From Sedimentitalea sp042687825 (GTDB lineage Bacteria; Pseudomonadota; Alphaproteobacteria; Rhodobacterales; Rhodobacteraceae): a DNA stretch of 64,000 nt. Of the stretch, positions 56,261 to 64,000 are shown piece after piece. Each line of letters opens with the position of its first letter. Position 1 is the first letter of the stretch. A program made the position numbers and the translations under genes. The notes beneath the pieces were generated by a model. That model did no database searches, had not been told where the DNA came from, and worked only from the letters and a program-made list of their open reading frames with translations. The stretch spans positions 8,776 through 72,775 of the forward strand of contig NZ_JBHUQE010000017.1 in assembly GCF_042687825.1 (NCBI RefSeq). Reading direction: 5' to 3'.

Positions 56261-57373
56261 TCAGAACTCGACGACAGCGCGGATCGACTCGCCCCGGTGC
56301 ATCAGCTCGAAACCCTCGTTGATCTGATCCAGGGTCAACTTGTGGGTGATCATCGGGTCGATCTCGATCTTGCCCGACATATACCAGTCGACGATTTTGG
56401 GCACATCCGTCCGCCCCTTTGCCCCGCCGAAGGCCGTGCCGCGCCAGACACGGCCCGTCACCAGCTGGAACGGCCGTGTCGAGATCTCGGCGCCCGCGGG
56501 GGCAACGCCGATGATGATGCTCTCGCCCCAGCCCTTGTGCGCACATTCCAGCGCATCGCGCATCACCTTGGTGTTGCCGGTCGCGTCAAAGGAATAGTCC
56601 GCCCCGCCCTCTGTCAACTCGACCAGGTGCTCGACGATGCTGCCCTCGACCTTCCTGGGGTTCACGAAATCGGTCATGCCGAAATAGCGCGCCACCTCCT
56701 CCTTGTCGTCGTTCAGATCGACGCCGACGATCTGATCGGCCCCGGCCAGCCGCAACCCCTGGATCACGTTCAGCCCGATGCCGCCCAGCCCGAACACCAC
56801 GGCCCGCGCGCCGATCTCGACCTTGGCGGTGTTGATCACGGCGCCGATGCCCGTGGTCACGCCGCAACCGATGTAGCAGATCTTGTCAAACGGCGCGTCT
56901 TTGCGCACCTTGGCCAGCGCGATTTCCGGCACGACGGTGTGATTGGCGAAGGTCGAGCAGCCCATGTAGTGATGAATCGGCGTGCCATCCAGCATCGAAA
57001 ACCGGGTGGTCCCGTCGGGCAATAGCCCCCTGCCTTGTGTCAGCCGGATCTTCTGGCAAAGGTTGGTCTTGCCGGAGAGGCAGTATTCGCATTCGCGGCA
57101 TTCCGGCGTGTAGAGCGGGATCACGTGGTCGCCCGGCTCGAGCGTGGTGACGCCCTCGCCCACCTCCAGCACGACGCCCGCGCCCTCGTGACCGAGGATC
57201 GCCGGAAAAATCCCCTCGGGGTCGTCGCCCGAACGGGTGAACTCGTCGGTATGGCAAAGGCCCGTGGCCTTGATCTCGACCAGCACCTCCCCCCGCTTTG
57301 GCCCCTCGAGGTTCACCTCCATGATCTCGAGAGGCTTTCCCGCTTCGACGGCAACAGCAGCTCTGGTACGCAT
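56261..57373 (-). CDS. S-(hydroxymethyl)glutathione dehydrogenase / class III alcohol dehydrogenase
   Basis: 370 residues. Catalytic zinc ligands in GLCHTDE and GHEGAGVV, structural-zinc Cys cluster CRECEYCLSGKTNLC, and GLGGIGLNVIQG for NAD. The DPEGIFPAILGHE and RGVEGS-like segments fit class III ADH. Oxidises the formaldehyde-glutathione adduct, matching the formaldehyde released by methanethiol oxidase upstream. GGAG precedes ATG 57373; METR at 57385 is the alternative. The 5' end is affected by the N/duplication artefact. Confidence 0.93.
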   Translation of the reverse strand: MRTRAAVAVEAGKPLEIMEVNLEGPKRGEVLVEIKATGLCHTDEFTRSGDDPEGIFPAILGHEGAGVVLEVGEGVTTLEPGDHVIPLYTPECRECEYCLSGKTNLCQKIRLTQGRGLLPDGTTRFSMLDGTPIHHYMGCSTFANHTVVPEIALAKVRKDAPFDKICYIGCGVTTGIGAVINTAKVEIGARAVVFGLGGIGLNVIQGLRLAGADQIVGVDLNDDKEEVARYFGMTDFVNPRKVEGSIVEHLVELTEGGADYSFDATGNTKVMRDALECAHKGWGESIIIGVAPAGAEISTRPFQLVTGRVWRGTAFGGAKGRTDVPKIVDWYMSGKIEIDPMITHKLTLDQINEGFELMHRGESIRAVVEF

Positions 57374-57517
57374 TCTTGTCTCCATTNAAGGCCCGTGGCC
57401 TTGATCTCGACCAGCACCTCCCCCCGCTTTGGCCCCTCGAGGTTCACCTCCATGATCTCGAGAGGCTTTCCCGCTTCGACGGCAACAGCAGCTCTGGTAC
57501 GCATTCTTGTCTCCATT
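57257..57517. repeat. 130-bp exact tandem repeat split by an N (probable assembly join)
   Basis: 57257-57386 and 57388-57517 are identical, separated by N at 57387. The second copy repeats the first 40-odd codons of the dehydrogenase. Two contigs sharing an unmerged overlap joined with one N would give exactly this. Confidence 0.9.
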
Positions 57518-57520
57518 TTA

Positions 57521-58777
57521 TTAAGGATTTTTAGGCGGATGGCTGCGCGCTTCAGAGGCGAGGCAACCGAGGTCCGGTGATGTCAAACTCTTCAGGAATG
57601 ACTCTATGTCGTTCATTTCGTCCCCGGACAAACCGAGCGGCACGATCAGCGGGCTCTGCTCGGGATGACCGGCACCGCCGGCGTTGTAGAACTCCAGAAC
57701 CCCACGCAACGTGCCGATCGAACCGTCGTGCATGTAGGGCCGGGTCGCGGCGACGTTTCGTAACGTCGGCGTGCGGAACTTCCACCTGTCGTCGGGGTCT
57801 TCCGTCACTTCGTATCGCCCCAGATCCGCTTCGCGCGGCAAGCTCACCGCTGAAATCCGGCTGAAGTCGACGTCCACCAGAACCCCCGGAGCCAACTGAA
57901 CCCGCGCGGTGTCTGGCGGGTTCTGTCTGTCCCGCTCCCGGATGAAGCCAAACCCGGTATCGTGAAGCGCCTGATCGGTGAAGAGCGCATTCGTCTCGTT
58001 CAACAGATGGCATGTCGAGCATTGCGCCTTGCCGTCGAACAGCGCAAAGCCTCGCTGTGCCGCAGCATCCAGCGCATCGCTTTCGCCACCATAATACCAC
58101 CGATCAAATCCAGAATTTCCTGCCACCAACGTGCGCTGATAGGCCGCCAGCGCCTGACCGATCCGGTCGAGGGACGCGCCGGCACCAAAGGCGGCGTCAA
58201 ATCTCTGGCGATAGAATTCATCGCGATTGAGAAAGTCGACGACCCATCCTGCCGACGGATTGGCCATTTCATTGCGCGCCACCAATGGTGCTATGAACTG
58301 CGTTTCCAAGGCCGGGTCCCGGCCATCGTGAAACAAGGTATCCAGAAAGCCGGAATTGACGACCGTCGGGGCATTGCGCTTTGCGCTGCGCCCTTCGACA
58401 CCGACTGCCACCTGCAGTTCCCACACGGTGAAGCCCTGTTCCGGCACATGGCACATTGCGCAGGACATGGTTCCGTTGATGGACAGGCGCCGGTCGAAAA
58501 ATATCTCCCGCCCGAGTTCGATCTTTTCGACAGTGGGTGGATTGTCGGCGGGGTGAGCGATGGCCGGCAGGCCAAGTTGCGGTGTCAGGCTGCGGGCAAG
58601 CGCCCGCGCGGCCCAGTCGTCATCACCATGATCGGCGCAGGTGGCCGGATCAATCGGCAGTTCGAATGAACCCTGTGCGGCCTGTCCCTGGGCCACGACG
58701 CCAATCATCACGGCAACCGCGAATATTGCACCGGCGGCCGAACTCGCGGGCCAATCTGCTGCGGATCCCTTCGACAT
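57521..58777 (-). CDS. MauG/cytochrome c peroxidase-like dihaem protein
   Basis: 418 residues with an N-terminal membrane or signal segment (GAIFAVAVMIGVVAQGQAAQ). Two haem c sites: CAMCH (haem 1) and CSTCH (haem 2). LGREIFFDRRLSINGTMSC and FRTPTLRNVAATRPYMHDG are typical of BCCP/MauG. In Hyphomicrobium, mtoX is followed by SCO and mauG genes, so it may act in MtoX maturation or handle its peroxide. Confidence 0.92.
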   Translation of the reverse strand: MSKGSAADWPASSAAGAIFAVAVMIGVVAQGQAAQGSFELPIDPATCADHGDDDWAARALARSLTPQLGLPAIAHPADNPPTVEKIELGREIFFDRRLSINGTMSCAMCHVPEQGFTVWELQVAVGVEGRSAKRNAPTVVNSGFLDTLFHDGRDPALETQFIAPLVARNEMANPSAGWVVDFLNRDEFYRQRFDAAFGAGASLDRIGQALAAYQRTLVAGNSGFDRWYYGGESDALDAAAQRGFALFDGKAQCSTCHLLNETNALFTDQALHDTGFGFIRERDRQNPPDTARVQLAPGVLVDVDFSRISAVSLPREADLGRYEVTEDPDDRWKFRTPTLRNVAATRPYMHDGSIGTLRGVLEFYNAGGAGHPEQSPLIVPLGLSGDEMNDIESFLKSLTSPDLGCLASEARSHPPKNP

Positions 58778-58780
58778 GAC

Positions 58781-59491
58781 CTACAGACGCCCCTCCTCGA
58801 TCAACAGCGTCTCGACATCGGTCATGATCAGACGCGGATCAATCAAGCCCAACCCATAGATGTTGCGGATTTCCCCCTCACGATCCACCAGAAAGATGCG
58901 CAGCAGGTGGCTGATCTGCTCCTGATCATTCGAGCGTTCGACGACCTGACCGAACCCCTTGAGGATCGGGTCAAGCTGTTCAAGGTTTTGCGTGGTCAGC
59001 ACCCGCCAGTCGAGTTTGCTTGCCCGGTCCTGATCATGCGTGATCGGATATGCAAAGGTCTCGATAGCCTCGACCGTATCGCGATCCGGATCGAAGCTGA
59101 TTGTGAGAAGCTGCAGCTCGTCGCGCAGTTGCGGCACGGCTGCGCTCGTATGGTAGAGGTCGAACAGGGTCGACATGGCCAAGGGACAGCCGTTTGTTTC
59201 ACCGCAATTCAGGTAAACGAAACTGACCAGTGAAATCTTGCCGGACAGAATGTCGTTCAGCGCTCTTTGCTGCCCGTCGATGCCCAGAACCCTTCCGTCC
59301 GGAGCGGATTTGATTCTGTTCAGCGCATAGCTGCCCGCGGCGGGGGGATCGAATTGGAAGTCGTCACTGGCAGGAAACGCGGATGAAAAGTTCCGGTCAA
59401 TCGCGGCTTTTCCTTCGGCGTTCGAGCCGATGACCGCCCAGGCACCCGAAGTTGCCAGCAAGAGCGTCGCCAAAAGTGATAGTATCTTCAT
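58781..59491 (-). CDS. SCO1/SenC-like protein of the methanethiol oxidase cluster
   Basis: 236 residues with a signal peptide (MKILSLLATLLLATSGAWA). Thioredoxin-like: LVSFVYLNCGETNGCPLAM holds two Cys spaced C-x5-C, whereas classical SCO uses C-x3-C; a conserved-type His lies in ISHLLRIFLVD. Probably delivers copper to MtoX. Start ATG 59491; longer frames run into mtoX. Four bp upstream of the mauG-like start. Confidence 0.85.
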   Translation of the reverse strand: MKILSLLATLLLATSGAWAVIGSNAEGKAAIDRNFSSAFPASDDFQFDPPAAGSYALNRIKSAPDGRVLGIDGQQRALNDILSGKISLVSFVYLNCGETNGCPLAMSTLFDLYHTSAAVPQLRDELQLLTISFDPDRDTVEAIETFAYPITHDQDRASKLDWRVLTTQNLEQLDPILKGFGQVVERSNDQEQISHLLRIFLVDREGEIRNIYGLGLIDPRLIMTDVETLLIEEGRL

Positions 59492-59550
59492 GACAAACCT
59501 CCGGAAAACATGTGCCCGGACCATATTCGTAGTGGCCCGGGCGACAGGGC

Positions 59551-60861
59551 TCAGCTGTAAAGAGCGGAGCTGCCAAAGCGCATGATATGCGCGCGACCGA
59601 GCTGGGCCTCGTAGAAATCGATCTCGAAGTCCTCGATCAATTCCTTGCCGTCCCATTTATACGCCTTGAGGTATTGCTCGTCATCCTGACCCTTCTTGTC
59701 CCAGTTGCCGAGCAGCGACGACGTGAAATAGACGCGTTCACCGTCCCAGCTCTGGCTGACCATGTTCACCTGGGCCGCAATCTGTTTTTCGTAGATTTGC
59801 GTGGGGTTATGGGGGTCGGACACGTCAAAGAGCCGTGTCTTCCCGTCCATGAAGCTGTTCACCCAAAGGGTCTGATCGTCCGCGGCAATGGAAATGTCCA
59901 CCGGCAGGGGAATATCCGCGGGGTTGCCGATGTCGGCGACCGCCTTGGCCTGCCACTCCCCGGCGTCGTCCTCATAGATCAGCCACAGCTTGGAGGTCAG
60001 GGCCGTGGTCGAGAAAGCATAGTTGGCGTTTGCACCCCAGGGGAAGCGAATTTCCAGCGGCGCGCCCGGTACGTTGAAAACCTTCTTTGGCTGGCGCGTG
60101 TGAAGATCCCACTGAACGATGGTGTTGCCAAATCGCTTCATCGCCTCCTGATCCTGGAGCATCTGGCCGAAATCCATCATGTAGTTCGACCAGCCGGTGA
60201 ACGAGGATGTAAGCATCACGTTCTTGCGGATCAGCGCGCGGATGTCATAGCCATAGCCATCGGCAACCGCTCCATCCACGGCCACCGCACCCTGCATATC
60301 GTCGGTTGTGGGCATCCAGTAGGTCGCGACGTATTCGCCTTCGTCATTGTATTCGACCAATGCGGTGCGACCGCCGTGATCAGTGTCATTGCTCAACCCG
60401 GTGATCATCATCCGGCCCGGCAGCGCAAAGAAGGTATGCGGACCGACCACGCCGCCGGAATCGCTTACAAACGTTTCGATGGTCTTGTGCAGCGACGGGT
60501 TGCCCGGGTCGGTGTGCACATCGAAGATGAAGATACGGTTGGTGTCGAGACCCCCGGCCCAGAAATAGCGCCGGTCGGCACTGAAGCCGCCGTGGTGTGC
60601 CTCGTTGCGTCCGCCGACCGAGACGGAGTTGATCACCTGTCCGCGTGTTTCCGATCCGGGCCGCAGGTCCACCGTCACCAGCTTGTCCTGCTCATCCCCC
60701 ATCCCCTCGACGCCCAGCGTCCAGATATAGACGTATTCTTCATGCCCGGTAATCATCGGCATATAGGGGGACTGGCAGGTCTCATCCGCCGACGCACGGA
60801 ACGGAATCATCCCAAGCGCAAGCGCCGACGTGGCCATTCCTCCAAACTCTCTTCTGTTCAT
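59551..60861 (-). CDS. mtoX: Methanethiol oxidase, SBP56 family
   Basis: 436 residues. N-terminal NRREFGGMATSALALGM is a twin-arginine-type leader, so export is likely. The selenium-binding-protein-56 propeller repeats follow: HHGGFSADRRYFWAGGL, GNTIVQWDLHTRQPKKVF, PVDISIAADDQTLWVNSFMDG. AGGAGG precedes the ATG. Bacterial MTO oxidises methanethiol to formaldehyde, sulfide and hydrogen peroxide with copper. Placed upstream of sco and mauG-like genes as in known mtoX clusters. Confidence 0.9.
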   Translation of the reverse strand: MNRREFGGMATSALALGMIPFRASADETCQSPYMPMITGHEEYVYIWTLGVEGMGDEQDKLVTVDLRPGSETRGQVINSVSVGGRNEAHHGGFSADRRYFWAGGLDTNRIFIFDVHTDPGNPSLHKTIETFVSDSGGVVGPHTFFALPGRMMITGLSNDTDHGGRTALVEYNDEGEYVATYWMPTTDDMQGAVAVDGAVADGYGYDIRALIRKNVMLTSSFTGWSNYMMDFGQMLQDQEAMKRFGNTIVQWDLHTRQPKKVFNVPGAPLEIRFPWGANANYAFSTTALTSKLWLIYEDDAGEWQAKAVADIGNPADIPLPVDISIAADDQTLWVNSFMDGKTRLFDVSDPHNPTQIYEKQIAAQVNMVSQSWDGERVYFTSSLLGNWDKKGQDDEQYLKAYKWDGKELIEDFEIDFYEAQLGRAHIMRFGSSALYS

Positions 60862-60904
60862 GACATCCTCCTTGTCAGTTTCCTAGTTGGTCATCTGCTT
60901 GCAC

Positions 60905-61711
60905 CTAGGGCAGCGGCGCACCTTCTGCGGGCACCATGACCTCGGGAAAATCGGGCGCGGCATCGAGCACCGAACAGTGCTGTAGCGCTGCCGAGGCGCG
61001 CAGTGCCTGTGCGGTCAGCACCGGCAGTATGGGGTTTGAAATGCTCTGAGTGACCCGTGCCGATGGCCCCACCACCCCGATGCTGAATACCGCGCCGAGC
61101 CTTTCGACATGCACCGGTACTGCCACGCTGGTCACACCCTCGTCGATCTCGCCTCTGCACATGGCATAACCGTCGCGTCGCACCTGGTTCAGTTCACGTT
61201 CCAGAAGGTTCGGGTCCGTTATTGTCTCGGGGTTAAAACGGATGGGGCGCGCGTCCAGCATTTCCGCGCGCATGTCGTCGCTGATATAGGCGGCGATCGC
61301 CTTGGCTGAGGAACAGGCGTGAACCGGCCTTGGCCCCAATCCCGGGTGGATATACGATATCGCTGGATCGCTGGGCGTTTCCACCGCCACGATGTCGACC
61401 CGCCCTGCCCGGTAGCGTGCAAAGAACGCCGTTTCGCCCAGATCCTCCACGGTTCTCTGCATCAGGGCCGAAACCGCGCGTATCACATGGCTGTCCGATT
61501 TGCCCGTCAGAGCGATCCGCACGAACCGTATACCCAACATATACCGGCTGCCGCCGTCCACCTCGTCGAGAAAACCGCACTCTACCAGCGAAGCGACATT
61601 GCGATAGATCGTCGCCTTCGGAAGACCGGTAATCCCGGTCAGATCGCGCACGCTGACCGGCGCGGGCGCCCCGGCGATGGCTTCGAGCAACTGGATCAGG
61701 CGTTCCTGCAC
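60905..61711 (-). CDS. IclR family transcriptional regulator
   Basis: 268 residues. N-terminal wHTH (PVSVRDLTGITGLPKATIYRNVASLVECGFL) and an IclR effector domain (HACSSAKAIAAYIS, GYAMCRGEIDEGVTSVAVPV). Same strand and 43 bp upstream of mtoX, so the likely regulator of the mtoX-sco-mauG set. Confidence 0.92.
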   Translation of the reverse strand: MQERLIQLLEAIAGAPAPVSVRDLTGITGLPKATIYRNVASLVECGFLDEVDGGSRYMLGIRFVRIALTGKSDSHVIRAVSALMQRTVEDLGETAFFARYRAGRVDIVAVETPSDPAISYIHPGLGPRPVHACSSAKAIAAYISDDMRAEMLDARPIRFNPETITDPNLLERELNQVRRDGYAMCRGEIDEGVTSVAVPVHVERLGAVFSIGVVGPSARVTQSISNPILPVLTAQALRASAALQHCSVLDAAPDFPEVMVPAEGAPLP

Positions 61712-61920
61712 GTGTTTCTCACTTATCGAACCTTTTTACCATAGTATGGGATTCTCATTCGGAGAAATGTAAAATTCCATGCTTCCCAATGCAGCGGTGA
61801 CGTGCTCAGATGTACGGTGCCCGTACCGTCAAGAATTTGGGCGCCCCTTACCATTGACCTGCGACCCGTTTCCTCGTCCATTTTGAGGTAGAGTCCGTCC
61901 CAACGAAGGAGGCGGACAGA

Positions 61921-62241
61921 ATGAAGAGATCGCGGTTCAGCGAAGAGCCGATCATCGCGATTCTGAAGCAGCAGGACAGCGGTGTTTCGACGGCAGATAT
62001 GTGCCGTGAGCATGGGATCAGCTCGGCGACATTCTACAAGTGCAAAGCGAAGTTCGGCGGCCTCGAAGTGTCGGGTGCCCGCAGGCTGAAGGCGCTCGAG
62101 GACGAGAATGCGAAGCTGAAGAAGCTGCTGGCCGAGCAGATGCTGGACAACGCGATGCTGAAGGATGTCGCCGCGCGAAAGTGGTACCGCCCGGCGCGAA
62201 GCGGGAAGCCGTGGCGCATCTGTGCAAAGCGCATCAGATGA
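61921..62241 (+). CDS. IS3-family OrfA (outer element)
   Basis: 106 residues. HTH SRFSEEPIIAILKQQDSG ... STADMCREHGISSATFYKCKAKFGGLEVSGARRLK and the C-terminal leucine zipper (LEDENAKLKKLLAEQMLD). AAGGAGG precedes the ATG. The frame change into orfB is -1. Confidence 0.9.
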   Translation: MKRSRFSEEPIIAILKQQDSGVSTADMCREHGISSATFYKCKAKFGGLEVSGARRLKALEDENAKLKKLLAEQMLDNAMLKDVAARKWYRPARSGKPWRICAKRIR

Positions 62242-62642
62242 GCCAGCGGCGGGCGTGTTCCGTTCCTGGCGTGGACCGGTCGAGCGTGCGGTATCGCAGT
62301 GTGCGCCCGGACGATGCCGATCTGCGCAAGGCGATGAAGGCCGTGGCGGCTGAGCGCCGCCGGTTCGGTTATCGCCGCGTGCACGTCATGCTGGAGCGGC
62401 AGGGCTGGCAGGTGAACCAGAAGAAGCTGCGGCAGCTCTGTCGCGAAGAGAAGCTGCAGGTAAGGAAACGCGGCGGCCGGAAGCGGGCCCTCGGGACAAG
62501 AAGGCCGGTGCTGGTGCCGGAGCGGCCCGACGAGCGTTGCAGCCTGGATTTCGTCTCGGACGCCGGCACCGACGGGCGCAGGTTCCGGGTGCTGGCCATC
62601 GTCGATGATTTCAGTCGCGAATGCCTGGCGCTGGTCGCGGAC
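62238..62642 (+). pseudogene. IS3-family OrfB 5' part, disrupted by an IS
   Basis: Reads RRFGYRRVHVMLERQGW and CSLDFVSDAGTDGRRFRVLAIVDDF, then breaks at LALVAD. The continuation DTFLSGLRVTRELTAVMARRG is in frame after 63935. So the integrase core is split. Confidence 0.87.
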
Positions 62643-62664
62643 CTGCCCCCCGCTGGTCCCTCGC

Positions 62665-63564
62665 TCATGACGAGAGTCTGCGGGTTTGATTTTGGTAGTC
62701 GTCGGTTTCGGGGTTGGCAAGCGCGGCAGGCGCGGAGCCCTCAAATAGCTCAAGCGCCTGCCGCGCTTGCTTTGGCGTTCTGTTCCCCAGCGAAGAGTGC
62801 GGCCTGACGTTGTTGTAATCGTAGCGCCACAGCGCCAGCTTGCGGCGGGCATCGTCCAGGGTATCGAATAGCTCTTCATTGAGAAGCTCGTCCCGCAGAC
62901 TGCCGTTGAATGACTCGATGAAGGCATTCTGCTGCGGTTTTCCTGGGTCGATGTAATGCCAATCCACGCCGTTCCTGTTGGCCCATTTCAGGATTGCCCG
63001 GCTGGTGAATTCCGTCCCGTTATCGCTGACAATGCAAGCGGGTTTTCCGTAGATCCGGACCAGTGCGTCCAGCTCCCGGGCAACGCGCTCGCCTGAAATG
63101 CTGGTGTCCGCAGCCAGGCACAGGTTTTCCCGGCAGCAGTCATCGTTCACGGCCAGGATGCGGAACCTCCGCAAGGCGCCGAAGCTGTCCGCCAGGAAGT
63201 CCAGGGACCCCATTGCCCGGCAGGCGATTGCGAAGCAATCTGCCGAGAGGGGGCGCTGGTTCGGCCGTGTGGCTTCGGGCATCGGCGTGCGCGAGCCCCG
63301 GGCGCGTTTGCGGCCCCGCCGCCGCTTCACCGCAAGGCCTTCTTCCCGGTAGAGGCGGTACAGTTTTTTGTGGTTCATGGTCATGCCTTTGCGCTCAAGC
63401 AGCACGCCGATCCTCCGGTAGCCGAACCGGCGGCGTTTGCCGGCGATCTCTTTCATCTCCTGGCGGATCTCGGGATGGTCGGGCGGGCGTTCGCGCCGGA
63501 CCGTCTTGGGGTCGACACCGACAAGCCGGCAGGCCCTGCGCTGCGAGATGCCATGATCCCGCAT
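62665..63564 (-). CDS. IS3-family OrfB transposase (inner element)
   Basis: 299 residues from the internal ATG; as OrfAB it is made by -1 frameshift near A5G at 63607-63612. DDE core: Asp in SLDFLAD, Asp in VSDNGTEFTSRA, Glu in NAFIESFNGSLRDELLN. A 15-residue in-frame insert (P105-G119) just before SLDF is absent from the outer element's copy. Confidence 0.92.
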   Translation of the reverse strand: MRDHGISQRRACRLVGVDPKTVRRERPPDHPEIRQEMKEIAGKRRRFGYRRIGVLLERKGMTMNHKKLYRLYREEGLAVKRRRGRKRARGSRTPMPEATRPNQRPLSADCFAIACRAMGSLDFLADSFGALRRFRILAVNDDCCRENLCLAADTSISGERVARELDALVRIYGKPACIVSDNGTEFTSRAILKWANRNGVDWHYIDPGKPQQNAFIESFNGSLRDELLNEELFDTLDDARRKLALWRYDYNNVRPHSSLGNRTPKQARQALELFEGSAPAALANPETDDYQNQTRRLSS

Positions 63565-63602
63565 CGCATTGAGCGCTGCCTCTCGCCGCTCCTTCGGTGC
63601 CG

Positions 63603-63866
63603 TCAGCTTTTTCCCAGCAGGTCTTTCAGAACCACATTGTCGAGCATCGTGTCTGCCAGCAGCCGCTTCAGCTTGGCATTCTCATCTTCCAGCGCCTTCA
63701 GCCGCGCCGCCTCCGATACCTCCATGCCGCCATACTTGGACTTCAGCTTGTAAAAGGTCGCCGGGCTCAGCCCGTGCTGGCGGCACACCTCCGCCGTCGG
63801 CATCCCGGCTTCCTGCTCTTTGATCATCCCGATGATTTGCGCCTCGGTGAAACGGCTCTTACGCAT
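63603..63866 (-). CDS. IS3-family OrfA (inner element)
   Basis: 87 residues: MRKSRFTEAQIIGMIKEQEAG, HTH VCRQHGLSPATFYKLKSKYGG and a C-terminal zipper LEDENAKLKRLLADTMLD. Ends in GGGAAAAAGCTGA, which holds the frameshift run. Confidence 0.93.
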   Translation of the reverse strand: MRKSRFTEAQIIGMIKEQEAGMPTAEVCRQHGLSPATFYKLKSKYGGMEVSEAARLKALEDENAKLKRLLADTMLDNVVLKDLLGKS

Positions 63867-63934
63867 TCGTCTGCTCCTACATAGGTTGGGCAGACTCTAC
63901 TTCATGGTGAGGGATTTTGCGGGGGGCAGGTCAG

Positions 63935-64000
63935 CGCGGACACGTTTCTCTCGGGGCTGCGCGTCACCCGCGAACTGACGGCGGTCATGGCGCGGCGCGG
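63935..64000 (+). pseudogene. Outer-element OrfB, 3' side of the insertion (partial)
   Basis: DTFLSGLRVTRELTAVMARRG follows directly on LALVAD of 62642 once the inner element is removed. It runs off the window. Confidence 0.85.

Larger units (their letters stand above)
62640..63934 (-). mobile_element. Inner IS3-family element (about 1.3 kb)
   Basis: Left end GACCTGCCCCCCGC (62640-) and right end, read inward, TGACCTGCCCCCCGC share 14 bases plus scattered further matches. Flanks share CGCGGAC (62636-62642 and 63935-63941), whose split between target duplication and repeat tip cannot be resolved. Contains orfA and orfB on the minus strand, both open. Confidence 0.87.
61855..64000 (+). mobile_element. 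IS3-family element, interrupted and cut by the window end
   Basis: Left end at about 61855 starts TGACCTGC, the same tip as the inner element. It carries orfA (61921-62241) and orfB, split by the inner IS at 62640; orfB resumes near 63935 and leaves the window. Confidence 0.85.

Noticed and set aside
57313..57516. Second, truncated copy of the dehydrogenase start
   Set aside because: Part of the N-linked exact duplicate, best explained as an assembly join.
44195..63934. Composite transposon carrying the methionine locus between IS elements
   Set aside because: The flanking elements are of different families (IS1595 and IS3) with separate ends; no shared terminal repeats.

Overview
The window reads as chromosomal DNA of a Rhodobacterales alphaproteobacterium (roseobacter or Paracoccus-like). 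This rests on high G+C, short 1-8 bp gene overlaps, a detached F0 ATP synthase operon with split b and b' subunits, CobC/CobD naming-type cobalamin genes, and FadR/IclR/Lrp regulators beside catabolic genes. Species cannot be fixed from the sequence alone.

Layout. 1-15 kb is ordinary housekeeping and scattered metabolism: a hybrid histidine kinase cut by the window edge, yaaA, recQ, yggT, a thioesterase, an UMF1-type MFS transporter, mepA, a phytase-like esterase, a YhhQ queuosine-precursor transporter, a tiny ORF with an extremely strong Shine-Dalgarno and a terminator, arfB, an SDR, a P1 peptidase, idi and an FAD monooxygenase. 14.5-24.1 kb holds glpK and an uptake/catabolism cluster (family 5 binding protein, tannase/feruloyl-esterase family hydrolase, two permeases, a fused double ATPase, aldehyde dehydrogenase). 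24-42.7 kb holds def, a PatB-type lyase, glutathionyl-hydroquinone reductase, cobC-cobD, smc, a FadR-type regulator, the F0 operon atpI-B-E-F'-F, an ArsR-type regulator with its palindrome, a class III nucleotide cyclase, and a LysR/EamA pair.

42.7-48.4 kb is an A/T-richer accessory stretch. A 2,894-bp IS1595-type transposon (44195-47088) has 24-bp terminal inverted repeats (22/24 matches) and a perfect 8-bp target duplication TTTTTTAA. It sits 1 bp upstream of the start codon of an AraC-type gene. Besides its ISXO2-like transposase it carries four small unknown genes and a tRNA. The tRNA has a leucine-type body (D-arm, A73, long variable arm) but the anticodon UGG, which reads proline CCA codons, and a 30-nt variable region. 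This is the most unusual object in the window.

48.4-61.7 kb is a coherent methionine/methanethiol catabolic locus. An Lrp regulator (mdeR) is divergent from methionine gamma-lyase (mdeA), a second Cys/Met PLP enzyme, an OsmC protein and an AceE-like 2-oxobutyrate dehydrogenase E1 (mdeB). An opposing set follows: IclR regulator, methanethiol oxidase (SBP56 family, mtoX), a SCO-like protein, a MauG-like dihaem protein and glutathione-dependent formaldehyde dehydrogenase. Together they would take methionine to 2-oxobutyrate plus methanethiol, then methanethiol to formaldehyde, sulfide and peroxide, and formaldehyde onward through glutathione. An exact 130-bp duplication split by a single N (57257-57517) is almost certainly an assembly join.

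61.8-64 kb contains an IS3-family element interrupted by a second IS3-family element and cut by the window end.
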